The position numbers and the translations under genes were made by a program. Shown piece by piece: positions 23,295 through 35,339 of a stretch of DNA of 64,000 bases (positions are counted from its first letter, which is position 1; every line of letters begins with the position of its first letter). The DNA is from Balaenoptera acutorostrata. Taxonomy: Eukaryota > Chordata > Mammalia > Artiodactyla > Balaenopteridae. The stretch spans positions 38,252,269 to 38,316,268 of the forward strand of contig NC_080075.1 in assembly GCF_949987535.1 (NCBI RefSeq). The letters are read 5' to 3'. The notes below the pieces were generated by a model. It ran no database searches. It saw nothing but the letters and a program-made list of their open reading frames with translations, and was not told the origin of the DNA.

Positions 23295-24633
23295 GGCAAC
23301 CATTCGTGGTGCCCATTAAGCTATTTTTGATCAAGCACAAAGCTCACTGTCCATTTGACCACAGGGCCCAGATATCTGACAGTATCATTAAGACCATTCC
23401 TTGAAGAGCGAGTGTTGGTATCGGTTTTAATATTTTATCACCTGGCAGCATCTTGTAGAAAACACTCATTTGCCTCTTCCTGTGCCCTGCCCAGCCTGCT
23501 ATTAACAGTCTCCAAAGCCTTCTTTAAAACGGTGCTCCTCCATATGGTTTCACAAAACTCCTGCTCAATATACAGGGTTGATATATAGCTGGGTGAACAT
23601 CCTTTTCTCCGTGAGCTTTTACGGAGGATGTGAGGGAAAGGGCTCTTCTTACCAAATAAGGGAGAAAAGTCTCTCGAAGCCATTAGGTGTCTGACACCGA
23701 TTCAATTACCCCATCCGTGCCCTTTTCAGCTCAGCACTTCCTAAACTTCATTAGTGCTGCAGCACTGCTGCCATCGACCCTTCTCTGAGAGCGTCCTACA
23801 CAGCAGAGGATAAACTCCATCACGGCAGATCACTGCGGCACTTCTGCTTCCTGAACAAAGGGCGCTGGGGGCCTCCCGGGCTGAGAGGAGGGCCCAGGTG
23901 AGGTTGTAGGGCCCAGTACAACCTACCCCAGCGTGGTTCCCATCACCCAGAGTTTCAAGTGATCTTAAAAACAACCTTGGTGCTCCCAGGTTGGTGAACA
24001 CATCCGCATGAGGGGAGGGTGGGGCACCCCGGTCCCCTGGGGACAGAAGCTCCTGCATTCAGGACCCTTCCGGACCTTGCCCTGGCTGTTCATCTGTATC
24101 CGTTATAATAAACTGGTAAACAAATTTAAAGGGGGTAAAGAAAGAAAAAAGGAGAGTCAAAGAGTGAAGAAAGAAGAGAGTTGAAGGAGAGAGAAATTTT
24201 CCCTAAGTAACTAGGGAATGAAGCAAAAACAGAACATACGTGAATACGCAAAGGAAATTCTACTCAACTGGTTACTGTTTCTAGTAAAAGACTGACTGTG
24301 ATATATGGTAAATATCCTCTGGAGTAAAACCAAGACATGAGGAAATTGATGCTTGGAGAGGTCAAGTACTTGATGAGGTTAAGGGACGAACCCAGTTTTC
24401 TCATCTGGTCTAGATGGTCCCTGAAAGTCCTTCTACCTCCAAGAAAAAGTAAAAATATAAACTTCTGTTTTTGTTCTACAGTCTTAAGAAATACAGCATC
24501 TTTCCCAAGAACAGAAGCAGACTGTTGTACGCCTTCCCATGTTGCACAGAACTGAAAATGAATAATTTTTGTATTAATCACATTAAAAACTGAACATTAC
24601 ACTAAAAACAAACAAACAAACAAAAAAACAGCT
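23295..24633. other. Intergenic stretch, no gene recognised
   Basis: It holds a reverse MIR core at about 24330-24425 (ATGAGGAAATTGATGCTTGG) and a purine-rich part at 24130-24200. Nothing else was recognised. Confidence 0.5.
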
Positions 24634-24634
24634 T

Positions 24635-24922
24635 GAGCTTCCCTGGTGGCGCAGTGGTTGAGAATCTGCCTGCCAGTGCAGGGGACGCGGGTTCGAGCCC
24701 TGGTCCGGGAAGATCCCACATGCTGCGGAGCAACTAAGCCCGTGAGCCACAACTACTGAAGCCTGCGTGCCTAGAGCCTGTGCTCCACAACAAGAGAAGC
24801 CACTGCAATGAGAAGCCCACGCACTGCAACGAAGAGTAGCCCCTGCTCGCTGCAACTAGAGAAAGCCCACGTGCAGCAACGAAGACCCAATGCAGCCAAA
24901 AATAAATAAATTTATTTAAAAA
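24635..24922 (+). mobile_element. CHR SINE, subfamily B
   Basis: A forward SINE starting GAGCTTCCCTGGTGGCGCAG. The body has the AGAAGCCACTGCAATGAGAA block instead of the CGCGATAGTGAGAGG block of subfamily A. It ends with AATAAATAAATTTATTT and an A run. The flanks are A-rich, so the target-site duplication is ambiguous. Confidence 0.92.
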
Positions 24923-25499
24923 AAAACAAACTTAAGAACTTGGGTTGTATAGCCTACTTTGGCTTACTCTTTGTAAGCAAAATAGCTCTAGGCTATCCTA
25001 CGGCTCAACAGAGCCCAGCCACAGCTGCCTTACTTGTCTGTTGGACCAAAGGTTATAAGAGGCTTGAGGAAGGGGACCGCTTACGTACCCACGAAGCATC
25101 CATTGATGACCTGATCGCTGAGAGTGGAAAGTAGATCCCAGGGAGACTGTGTTCTTAAGAACTGTAATCATGGAACCAAGGAAAGCATCTTGGAAGCCCT
25201 AGTTGGCACAGAGGGATGGAGCTGCTTGCCTTTGAAAATATCACTGGGCTTGGACCATGAGCATCTTGGCGTCATCCATGAGAGACTGGAGGACCAGAGG
25301 CCCTTCCCCTCCCAGGCACCTGTGAGCCACTGGATTCATATGGAACCATAGAAGAAAGGGAGAACATCTGCCTCCTGAAATATGACTGAGATGGAACTCC
25401 TTGCCACCATGGCCAGTGGAAGCTTGGAGTCCTACTTAATTAGGGGTACAAAGTAATTGTGATGGTTTTGCATCAATAGTCGGGAACTAAAAGTCATAT

Positions 25500-25570
25500 C
25501 AACTATATTTGTATCCCTGGTGCCTAGCAGAAATGTTGGCACATAGTAGGTGTATAATGAATGAATAACC
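25500..25570 (+). repeat. L2 3' end fragment
   Basis: CCCTGGTGCCTAGCAGAAAT, GGCACATAGTAGGTGTATAA and TGAATGAATAA match the last 60-70 bases of L2. Confidence 0.6.
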
Positions 25571-25699
25571 AGTCCTGAGGCCTTGTGAGATCTTCAGTCA
25601 TCAGTTGAAAATTCAATTACTTTTCATAAGTTCTGCTATTCTCAAAGGCAGAGAGTGGGCTCTCACCATTTAGAAAATTGTTCATCCCATGAGAGAGCA

Positions 25700-26400
25700 G
25701 AAATCCTCCCTTGTATCACATGTCACTCGCCTGCTCCACCCCTCCAATGGCTTCCCATCTCACTCTGAAGAAAATCAGAGTTCTTACCATGACCTTCACA
25801 GTCCCACAAGATCTGGCCCCCCCATCTCTCCGACCTCATCTCCTAATACCCTCCCCCTCTTTTACTCCCTTAAGCCACATTGGCCTCCTCGTTGTTCCTC
25901 AATCATGCTCCTGCCTCAGGACATTTGCACTTGCTATTCCAGCTGCCTGAAATGCTCTGCTTTGAGATCTAGGCATGGCTTCATCCTTTACTTCCTCAGG
26001 TCTCTGCTCAATGTCACCTGTTTAGAAAAGCCTTCCTTGGGAATTCTCTGGTGGTCCAGTGGTTAGGGCTCGGTGCTTTCACTGCCATGGCTCGGGTTCA
26101 ATCCCTGGTTGGACAACTATGATCCCGCAAGCCGTGCAGCACAGCCAGAAAAGAAAAGCCTTCCCAGATCACTTTACCCCTCTCCATCCCCCCATCCCAC
26201 ACTCAGTGCTTGTACTACTTTATCTTCATAATGTTTAGATGACAAATATATGATACAGTTATTTATCTGTAGTCTGTTTCTCATGAGAGCAATAAGAGAA
26301 AAGATCTTATCTGATTCCCTCCTGAATCTCCAATGCTTAGAACAGTTCCTGACACATAATAGGAACTCAAGAAATATTTGTTGAATAAATGAGTGAAGTT
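25700..26400 (+). mobile_element. L2 3' region, interrupted by a short CHR SINE
   Basis: The segment shows GATCTGGCCC, CTCCGACCTCATCTCC, CACATTGGCCTCCTCGTTG, CTGCCTCAGGACATTTGCAC and finally CATAATAGGAACTC with AATATTTGTTGAATAAATGA, all in the L2 order. The SINE at 26037-26151 splits it. Confidence 0.85.
26037..26151 (+). mobile_element. Short CHR SINE with 13-bp target-site duplication
   Basis: A 115-bp short CHR copy inserted in L2, flanked by AGAAAAGCCTTCC at 26024-26036 and 26152-26164. It lacks the long second half of the larger CHR types. Confidence 0.92.
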
Positions 26401-28134
26401 AACCAACAAATTTGATTGCCTAGTCTATCCCACCCCCTAGGTATTCTCTCCAAGTGAGATTTAATTGGCATGAATTTCAGAAGGAGAATGTTAGAGCCAG
26501 AAAAGCCCTTGAGATGGCTGACTTCTGCTCTTGTGGGACCCTGCAAGGGCCGGGGTGTGGGCGCCTGAGGCCTGGGGCTTTCCGCTGATGGTAAGGAAGT
26601 CACCTTGATGAGGGGAGACTCCCATCCCGGTGCTCCGTGGTGTCTTCTCCAATATCATTGGGCTCGGAGCAAGAGGGAAATCCCAGAGACGGTAAGCACC
26701 ATTCTGAGAAAATACATTTGGGAAACCCTGGGTGAAACCAATCTCCTTACTTCCCAGGGCCTAGGTAAGCTTCTGTGCCTTGTGATTCTCCAAGGTGGGG
26801 TGACTATAGATTGCATTTCTCAAACGTTTTAAACCCTTTTTCTGGAGAACTGTTTTTGTGGGATTTGTGTTCTCTGGGACACAGCTTGGAAAACACTGGT
26901 TTCATGCTTTCTTCCTCCTGAAGCACCATCTGAAGGTGTGTGGGAAGCTGCAGGAAAGCCGGATGCTTTGCTTACCTAAAGAAGCCGGAGATGGGAATTT
27001 CCCTCAGCACAAAGCCAGGCTCACCAGCATCTTGCATCTCTCGGAGGAGCCCTGAAGCACATTGCTTTCTACACTCTGCCTCCTCTGCGACCCCCTAGAC
27101 CTGAACGGGCTCCCTTCAGCATCTCTGTGCTCAAGCCCTCCACACGTTTCACCAGGCTCATCTTTTCCCCTCCAGGTGTCATCTTCACCCACCTGCCTTC
27201 CACCTACCTCCTTGAGGCCCTGCTGGGAGAACTTCCTGGAAGTGCCCCTCTTCCCTGCCCTTTGGCAGCCCCCTCGCAGGGAGCCACTTAAATAGCTGAC
27301 GAGCATCATAAAGGAGACAAGCAGTTTCCTGAACAGTATGTGCGTGATCCAACTGTGTAAAATAAGGACACACGTTGCAGGCATGTTCATGTCCATCTAC
27401 ACAGAGAAAGAGGAGGCTGGAAGGTGTCCTCCACCAGGGTGACAGTAGTTATCTCTGGGCAGCTTTTTTGTTTAGCTGTATCCTTAAATTTGATGTTTCC
27501 ACGTGTGTTTAAAAAGAAAAAGAAAGCTCATGGAAGTGTCACAGAATCTGCAGCTGTCATTCCACTCCTCACTAACCGCGTGATCTCAGAGCACACAACC
27601 TCTCGGGTTCCTCATCTCAGAGATGCCCCACCTTGTTCCCTCTCTGAGGTTCTCCGGGAACCATCTCCGTTCCGTCACTAGATTGCAAGCAGCTGGAGAG
27701 CAAGTGAGCGTCCTCTGTATCACACCTCCTCGACATCCTTCCGCAGGCCCGTGTGGTGCCTTGCACGCTGCAGTGTTGTTATTTTTTATTACTGCAGGTG
27801 CTAAATAAATCCTCAGTGACTGAGCCCGGAGCCAAACACATTTATCCTTGTCATCGCTCCAATTCTATGTGGCTGGGACAGAGCCGAAGGCACTGGAGAC
27901 GCAATAAATCTGCTCTTTGGGCCCCACCCATTTCTCCACCAAGCGGATGCGGTTGCTAGGAGCCAAGGCTGGAGTGATGGGCTGAGGCCCTGTGAGTTGG
28001 GAGTCCTGGAGAAGGGCGGGCTGGCTTCACCAACTCCCCTCCCAGGAGGTGTGTGAGTTGGCTTTTGGCAGTGATTTCCCCAGAAGGAAGGAATGAGGCC
28101 CTGACCAGGTACAAAGGCAGCAGGTAAGAGCCAT
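26401..28134. other. Intergenic stretch, no gene recognised
   Basis: Weak MIR/L2-like pieces are visible at about 27560-27640 and 27680-27820 (TGCTAAATAAATCCTCAGTG). No coding similarity was recognised. Confidence 0.5.
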
Positions 28135-28310
28135 GCCTGGGTCTAGTCTTGCCTCGGCCCTCTGGTCCCCACCACCTTGAGCCTGGGCAACTCACATCAC
28201 TGCTCGGGCCTCACTTTCCGTGCCCATTAAATGGGACAATAGCTCCTATATTTTAGATTATCATGAGAATAAAATGAGAGTCAGCACATAGCAAGAGCTT
28301 ATAATGATCA
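28135..28310 (+). repeat. MIR SINE fragment
   Basis: TTGAGCCTGGGCAACTCACA, then TTAAATGGGACAATAGCTCC and TATCATGAGAATAAAATGAG, is the forward MIR order. Confidence 0.65.
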
Positions 28311-29499
28311 AGCGGTACCTCTTAAGACGGTTTGAGGGTCCAAAGACAGTCCTAAGTGAGTAAGTAGCCTTTAGGTGGCTTAGAGTTCAGGGCTGGCTTC
28401 ATGCCTGGACCCTTCCCCAGTGCTACCCAAGCTGCCGTGGATATAACTCATTTAAAGCAAGCTCCAGTTTTGACAGGCGGAGGGCCCATCTTTCCCTTAT
28501 GCTGTACAGCCTTGAGTGGATTTATGAAGCAAAAGCAGCCCATGGTGTATCTTTTGTGTGCCAGGCATCTGCTAGGTATTCCATATCCCCTTCATAGAGA
28601 GGACATCCGTCAGGGTGCAGAAGAATAAGTCTGTGTCCAAAGCCACACAGTATGATAAATGGTGGCACGGGGGCCAAATGCTGCCAAGTTACTCCACCGG
28701 GAAGAGAATCAGAGCCTCCTACAAAGTCTGCTCACCCCTATTTTGTTTTGCAGACTCTGGAATTTTCCATTCCATTTGTTTAACCCCATTTGTAGCAAAG
28801 ACGGCTCAATGCATCTTGGGAAGGAATGTGCTAATGGTACTATATACAAACTCACTTCTCCCACATCTTAGCCACACTAAGTGCCACGCCTTTAAACAAT
28901 TCTGAGGCATTCTTCTCAGGATATTTGTGGCACAGGGCGGAAGCCATTATTGCCTCCTTGCAGCTGTGTTCCTCTAGGTTAGAGACTGTGACAGCGACCC
29001 AGAACTAGGTGCTGACTGAAGGGGAAGTGCTTCCACCAAATCCTGTGGGTGACCTGGGGCCTCTTGAGTGTTCCCTAAAAACTCATCGTCAAAAATGGGA
29101 GGGGAGAAGACTAGATCCACCAGGTGCTGAAGAAATGTTTCCTGGCACGAGGATGCTTGGGGACAGTCACTTGAGGAACACAGCTGGGGGGTGGGTGCTC
29201 AGCCATTTAGACACAGTGGAGTTTCACATTTGACCTTTGGCTTCCACACGAGATTAAGGGACAGAAAACTTTTCAAAGTCACTTTCTATTTACATAACTA
29301 GTTCAAGGGTGATGGTGGAGGTGGGGAATCCGAAGTCTACCTAGACTACTTCAGCATTTTTTGATTTATGCCAGTGGTTTATATGTTTTAAGTTTTGTTT
29401 TTGTTACGTGGTTTGTTTGTATGACAAATGAAGTTCATGGATTATATAAGTCATCTATACACATTTTTAAAAGATTAATGTAATACCCTAACTCTAACA
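28311..29499. other. Intergenic stretch, no gene recognised
   Basis: No repeat or coding similarity was firmly recognised. A weak reverse MIR-like piece lies at about 28550-28630. Confidence 0.5.
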
Positions 29500-29690
29500 C
29501 AGAGTTTCTAATGTGAGAACTACTGATATGGGGCCATGTAACTCTTGAAGTGCTGTGCTGTGCACTTGCAGATATTTAGCAGCACCCGAGGCTTCTACCC
29601 ACAGACCTGACAACTAAAAAGTTCTCCAGATATTGCCAAGTGTTCCCTGCGGGGGGCAAAATCATCCTCTATTGAGAGCCACTCCTCTAA
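29500..29690 (-). mobile_element. MER20 (hAT-Charlie) DNA transposon
   Basis: Read in reverse, the element starts at the terminal GAGTGGCTCTCAATAGAGG and shows the MER20 body: GGCAATATCTGGAGAACTTT and CTGCTAAATATCTGC. Both ends are near the edges of the match. It has ordinary old divergence, unlike the two MER20 segments in the ACTR2 introns. Confidence 0.8.
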
Positions 29691-31117
29691 CATAAAGGAT
29701 AAATAAAAAGGTGATAATGTATAATAAAGTAGCATGTATTTCAAAATATAAATGCTCACGCATGGCTGTACTGGGAGACGCAATGAAGCAGCCACCTGCC
29801 TGCACCTGCTGATGGTGAAGGGGTTTGGATTTAAAATAAGTAAGAAGATCAGGAGCTCTTTCTATAAGAAGAACAGGAAAGTGTAAGGGTAGAAGTATGG
29901 ATGGACATTAGAAGAAAAATGAGTGTTAGGCTAAGTAATAATAGAGGACACTTAACTGTATATACGTGAAAGAATAAAATAACTATAATTAAAATAGAGA
30001 TAGTATACTAAGATCAGCTACAGACTCAATCATAAATGAGCTGGGACTTATTTATAAGTACAGCATCAGGGTAGTTCCCTACTTTATGACCAGGGGTGTC
30101 ACTATAGTGATAGAATCTCTGGTATTTAACAAGAACTTGGGGCTGTATCCTGTGAGAGGATGGACTGAAAGAGGCCAAGTGATAGGAAGACCTCTGGGGA
30201 AGGAATCAGAATAATGTTGAAAAAGAATAGACCAATTGAAAAATAATTTGAAAGTGAAATTCTTATAACCTAGATTTCTTATCATTGTGCCTATGTGTGT
30301 GTACGTGTGTTTGTATGAATATAGATGGCAATATTATAACAATATTTTTTAAAATAACAATGAAATTCAATGAGATCCTTGTATTGCATGAGTCTACAAA
30401 TTTCTATCTGGTTCAAGATCTATTCAAAGGAATCTCAAATCTCTGTTACATATTTTCAGTTGGTTTCATTGCACAGTACTGCCCTACTGCATTGAAACAC
30501 TTTTCAGGAAAATCTGTAGTTAGAAATGCTTAATGCATAGAACCAGCAAGCTGCACAGCATGAGTAAGTTACACAGTCATTGCCAGACAAGATCTTTCTT
30601 CCATTTAAGTTTCTCTCTATGGAATGGTCTTCTAAATTACTGGACTTTTCCAGTAACTTTTTAGAACTTATTTTCAGAATTATCATGTTCTAAGTATTGC
30701 TGATTTACATTTGTAGTGAGTTTAATCTGGGAGAACATTCAAAAGTCACGTGGGACTCTCCCAAACACTGCAGGACATCTAGCTTCCTCCTCATCCCCAA
30801 ATGCCAATGGGCATGTCACCCAAAAACTACACCCACCAATTTCCAAAATGCCCCCTCTGGGACACCACAGCTCCTGTTGATTACCCCAGACTTATATGAC
30901 CACATCCCAGATGTGGGTCACTGCCACCCAAGACCTCATTGACAAGCATCCACTTTATGGACACAGATTCAAATGTCCCTCCCATCAGCTGGTGTTTGGG
31001 GCACAACATAGGTACTTCTATTATCTCCACTGCTAGTATCTTTACTACCTCTAACACTTCTATGCAGTTTTTATTAATCATAACTCAATGACACCTTTGA
31101 TGAATGGTATTACCAAG
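29691..31117. other. AT-rich intergenic stretch, no gene recognised
   Basis: Nothing identifiable beyond AT-rich sequence and a short TG-rich tract at 30294-30312. Confidence 0.5.
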
Positions 31118-31340
31118 GTAAATGGGTAACATTTGTTGAGAGTTCACTCTGTGTCAGACCCTGGGTGTGTTAGCTTTGTTACTTCATTCAAACTTCACAG
31201 TAACCCTATGAAGTAGATACTATTATTAGACATATTTAACAGGGAGAGTTTCAGAAACTGGTCCAAAGTGACCTAATGAGTGACAAAATCAGAATTTGAA
31301 TCCTGGCTCTTACTCTATTTGCTATACTATTTCCCCAGAA
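31118..31340 (-). repeat. MIR SINE, long copy
   Basis: Reverse MIR order: TTTGTTGAGAGTTCACTCTG, CTTCACAGTAACCCTATGAA, GTAGATACTATTATTAGACA, and TTTGAATCCTGGCTCTTACT at the tRNA-like end. Confidence 0.75.
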
Positions 31341-31877
31341 CTGTCTTCTCTGTATTCAATTTAAGCAAAAGAAGTAAATGGCAAACCCACACACCTACGG
31401 TCAATTAATCTTCGACAAAGGAGGCAAGAATATACAATGGAAAAAAAGACAGTCTCTTCAGCAAGCAGTGCTTGGAAAGCTGGACAGCGGTATATAAATC
31501 AATGAAGTTAGAATACACCCTCACACCATACACAAAATAAACTCAAAATGGCTTAAACACTTAACCATAAGACGTGACACCATAAAACTCCTAGAAGAGA
31601 ACACAGACAAAACATTCTCTGACATAAATCGTACCAATGTTTTCTTAGGTCAGTCTCCCAAAGCAATAGAAATGAAAGCAAAAATAAACAAACGAGACCT
31701 AATCAAACTTATAAGCTTTTGCACAGCAAAGGAAACCATAAACAAAACGAAAAGACAACATACCGACTGGGAGAAAATATTTGCAAATGATGCAACCGAC
31801 AAGGGTTTAATTTCCAAAACAGCTCATACAACTCAGTAACAGAATAAACCAAACGATCCAATCAAAAAAATGGGCAG

Positions 31878-32213
31878 GGGCTTCCCTGGTGGCGCAGTGG
31901 TTGAGAATCTGCCTGCCAATGCAGGGGACACAGGTTCGAGCCCTGGTCTGGGAAGATCCCACATGCCGCGGAGCGACTAGGCCCGTGAGCCACGATTACT
32001 GAGCCTGCGCGTCTGGAGCCTGTGTTCCGCAACAAGAGAGGCCGCGATAGTGAGAGGCCCCGCGCACCGTGATGAAGAGTGGCCCCCACTTGCCACAACT
32101 AGAGAAAGCAATGAAGAGTGGCCCCCACTTGCTGCAACTAGAGAAAGCCCTCGCACAGAAACAAAGGCCCAACACAGCCATAAATAAATAAACAAACAAA
32201 CAAATAAATAAAT
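31878..32213 (+). mobile_element. CHR SINE, subfamily A, with an internal 39-bp tandem duplication
   Basis: A forward SINE within the L1. The target-site duplication AAATGGGCAG lies at 31868-31877 and again at 32215-32224. The block starting ATGAAGAGTGGCCCCCACTT occurs twice in tandem (32072-32110 and 32111-32149), differing by three bases; other copies here have it once. Confidence 0.93.
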
Positions 32214-32719
32214 AAAATGGGCAGAAGACCTCAATAGACATTTCTCCGAGGAAGACATAACAGATGGCCAACATGCCCATGAAAAGATGCTCAACATCGC
32301 TAATTATCAGAGAAATGCAAATCAAAACTACAATGAGGTATCACCTCACACCCATCAGAATGGTCATCATTAAAAAGTCCTCAAACAATACACAACATTG
32401 TAAAACAACTATACCCTCCCCCCAAAAATGTCTACAAACAATAAAAGCTGGAGAGGGGGTGGAGAAAAGGGAACCCTCCTACACTGTTGGTGGGAATGTA
32501 AATTGGTGCAGCCACTGTGGAAAACAGTATGAAGCTTCCTTAAAAAACTAAAAATAGAATTACCATATGACCCAGAAATCCCACTCCTGGGCACATATCT
32601 GGAAAAGACAAAAACTCTAATTCAAAAAGAAACGCCCCAATGTTCATAGCAGCAATATTTACAACAGCCAAGACACGGAAGCAACCTAAATCGACAGATG
32701 AATGGATAAAGAAGATGTG

Positions 32720-32766
32720 GTGTGTGTGTGTGTGCGCACGCGCGCACGCACACACACACACACACA
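32720..32766. repeat. (GT)n-GC-(AC)n alternating purine-pyrimidine tract
   Basis: Forty-seven bases alternate purine and pyrimidine without a break: GT repeats, a GCGCACGCGCGCACGC core, then AC repeats. The tract is nearly self-complementary, so it can form Z-DNA or a hairpin. Confidence 0.95.
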
Positions 32767-33214
32767 ATGGAATATTACTCAGCCATAAAAAAGAATGAAA
32801 TAATGCCATTTGCAGCAACATGGATGGACCTAGAGATTATCATTCTAAGTAGAGTAAGTCAGACTGAGAAAGACAAATATCATATCATATCCCTTATTTG
32901 TGGAATCTAAAATATGATACAGATGAACTTAGTTACAAAACAGAAACAGACACAGAAATAGAAAACAAATTTATGGTTACCAAAGGGGAAAGGGAGAGGT
33001 GGAGGGGTTTGAGATTAGAAGATAAAAGCTACTATATATAAAATAAACAAGTTCCTACTATATAGCACAGGGAACTATATTCAATATCTTGTAATAAACC
33101 ATAATGGAAAAGAATCTGAAAAAGAATATATCTTAATCACTTTGCTGTATGCCAGAAACTAACGCATTATAACTCAACTATACTTCAATATTTAAAAAAG
33201 GAAAAAAGAAAAAA

Positions 33215-33560
33215 GGGACTTCCCTGGTGGTGCAGGGGTTAAGAATTCACCTGCCAATGCAGGGGACACGGGTTCGAGCCCTGGTCCGGGAAGATCCCAC
33301 ATGCCATGCAGCAACTAAGCCCGTTCGCCACAACTACTGAGCCTGTGCTCTAGAGCCCGCGAGCCACAACTACTGAGCCTGCGAGCCACAACTACTGAAG
33401 CCTGCACACCTAGAGCCCGTGCTCCACAACAAGAGAAGCCACCGCAATGAGAAGCCCGCGCACCGCAACAAAGAGTAGTCCCCGCTCACCACAACTAGAG
33501 AAAGCCCGCGTGCAGCAACGAAGACCCAACACAGCCAAAAATAAATAAATAAATAAATTT
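33215..33560 (+). mobile_element. CHR SINE, subfamily B, long form
   Basis: It begins GGGACTTCCCTGGTGGTGCA directly after the L1 tail. The middle contains the GAGCCACAACTACTGAGCC unit repeated about three times. The tail is AATA repeats. It inserted into the A-rich end of the preceding L1, so the duplication is hidden in A-rich sequence. Confidence 0.9.
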
Positions 33561-33983
33561 TTTAAAAAGTAGCTGGCCACAAAGCATACTTTTATAAAAA
33601 TTTGTATGTGTTTATACCCAAAGTTTATTGAGACTCAGTATACATGTGGCACAGCCCCCTACACCACCTGTTCAATAGTCCTGTGTACTTGGAAGAACTG
33701 GAGTTGAGGAAGGGCTGATGGAATGTTGCCCTTGAAGCCCTGAAAGGTACCTGGTTATGAAAGAAATATCGAGCTAAATTCACCATACCCAGAATGGCAG
33801 ATAGGATTCATCTCAAGTGTCAGCTGATTGACTGGTTGTGGCTGCTAAGGTTGAGAAGGACTTTTAAGGCAAGTTGGAGGTGTCATCATCCATTAGTAAT
33901 GTCTGCCCTGGCTCGGGAAAGGGCATGCAGTAGCCCCCATGTTAGGAAGTTATTGTCCCTGTTTCCCTAGGCAGGAAACTGTA

Positions 33984-34290
33984 CACTTTAGAAAAGTTTT
34001 CAAAAATAGGAATAAAAGTGAAAAGGAATCTTTGGCGCAGTTCTAAATTAACCAGAAGACTCCAGTTCCTCAGAATATCCTTCTCACGTAGCCATAGAAA
34101 CATCAAGGTAAGAAGGACCTTCACAATTAATTAGACTTATTCACTTTAGAAATGTTTTCAAAAATAGGAATAGAAACAAGGAGGAATTTTCGGTGACGAA
34201 TTCTAAGTTCACCAGAAAACTGAGTTCCTCAGAATATTCCATTCAAGTACTCATAGACACTGGAGGCTAGGAAGGACATTTGAGATTAGT
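33984..34290. repeat. Diverged tandem duplication, 158-bp unit
   Basis: CACTTTAGAAAAGTTTTCAA at 33984 recurs as CACTTTAGAAATGTTTTCAA at 34142, and the similarity continues in order (CAAAAATAGGAATA, GTTCCTCAGAATAT, ATAGA, AAGGAC). It is an old duplication of unclassified sequence. Confidence 0.75.
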
Positions 34291-34455
34291 CCTGTGGTTC
34301 TCAAATTTGGCTTACGGTGGAATCACCTGGGGAACTTTTGAGAAATTCTGATGTCTGGGTTCTGATTTCATTGGTTTGGGGATGGGCCCAGGAACTGGCA
34401 TTTTCTTAAAATTCCCCTACTGGTTCTCATGCCCAGCCTGGATTGAGAACAACAG
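34288..34455 (+). mobile_element. MER5A (hAT-Charlie) DNA transposon
   Basis: TGTGGTTCTCAAATTTGGC at one end, GGAATCACCTGGGGAACTTT inside, and GGATTGAGAACAAC at the other end give the MER5A structure with inverted termini. Confidence 0.8.
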
Positions 34456-34469
34456 ATTTGGTCAAAATC

Positions 34470-34610
34470 CCTCATTCTACAGATAAGGAAATGGAGGCTG
34501 AGAGCAGAGGGATGGTTTTCCCAGGGACCCCAGGGACACAGCCGGTGGTGGCGCGCAGAGCAGATTCTGGTCTGGGTGTGGGGTGAAACCCCTGGGTCCT
34601 TGAGGTTGCA
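34470..34610 (-). repeat. MIR SINE fragment
   Basis: CATTCTACAGATAAGGAAAT followed by GGAGGCTGAGAGCAGAGGGA is the reverse MIR core. Confidence 0.55.
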
Positions 34611-34969
34611 GAGCTGGAGTCCTAGAGCCCAAGTCAAGTGTCATAACCTGAGTCCCACTGGCCACTTTCCTTCTAGCTGACTCTCCAGCTGAGTGTGACC
34701 ACGCACCTCAAGACTGCCGTTTTTTCTCTCCCTCCACCCCTGCTCCTGGCACTTCCGAAGAGATCTCCAGACATTTCCCCCTAGGCCTCTAGCGCATATC
34801 TGGTGTTTCCTGCCTCTTGCCATATGTGTTGCATTGTATGTCTTGCTTGTCCTTGATGTCCCTGGATAGCAAGTGAAACAATAGTAAGGTCAACAAACCA
34901 CCGCCCTAAAGTAACCTTTAAAAGGCTACTTTTAAAAGGTTTAAAAGGATCGAGGGAAGGAGAAGTGCG

Positions 34970-35150
34970 CTAATGTTTCTGCAATGCCTCCCCTGCGCCA
35001 AGCACCTTACATATTTATCCTCTTGACAACACTGGACGGGAAATATTATTATTACTCCGTTCTACAGATGGGGAAAGGTGGATCTGAGAGGTTAGGTGAC
35101 TTGCCCAAGGTCACACAGCTAGCGAATGGCAGTCAGGATTTAAGCCACTT
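34970..35150 (-). repeat. MIR SINE
   Basis: Reverse MIR order with a well-preserved core: AAGCACCTTACATATTTATC, CTACAGATGGGGAAAGG, GGTGACTTGCCCAAGGTCAC and ACAGCTAGCGAATGGCAG. Confidence 0.85.
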
Positions 35151-35339
35151 CTCATCATTGCCCTCTGCAACCTCCTCCACTAATGTGGTGGTATGTCCCA
35201 GTCCCTTAGAAGACAAGGTATATCACCCTACAGATTGCTTATTAGTTACAAGGCAAAGATGGTAACTATGCAGGAGAGAAGCCTGACCACGCACGGACCA
35301 AGTGAACTAAAGGAACCGTAGGTGGACATCACCCAACAT

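Larger units (their letters stand above)
31378..33205 (+). mobile_element. 5'-truncated L1 with a CHR SINE inside
   Basis: It runs from ORF2 (CACACACCTACGGTCAATTA) to the 3' UTR and an A-rich tail near 33205. It is interrupted at 31878-32213 by a SINE. The usual ATATATACAATGG part of ORF2 is replaced by a 47-bp alternating purine-pyrimidine tract at 32720-32766. Frames are broken. Confidence 0.88.

Noticed and set aside
22988..23404. 138-codon open frame, and similar ones at 17669, 20468, 31862 and 61041
   Set aside because: These are translations of CHR SINEs. The same peptide text recurs at every copy, which shows repeat origin and not a gene family.
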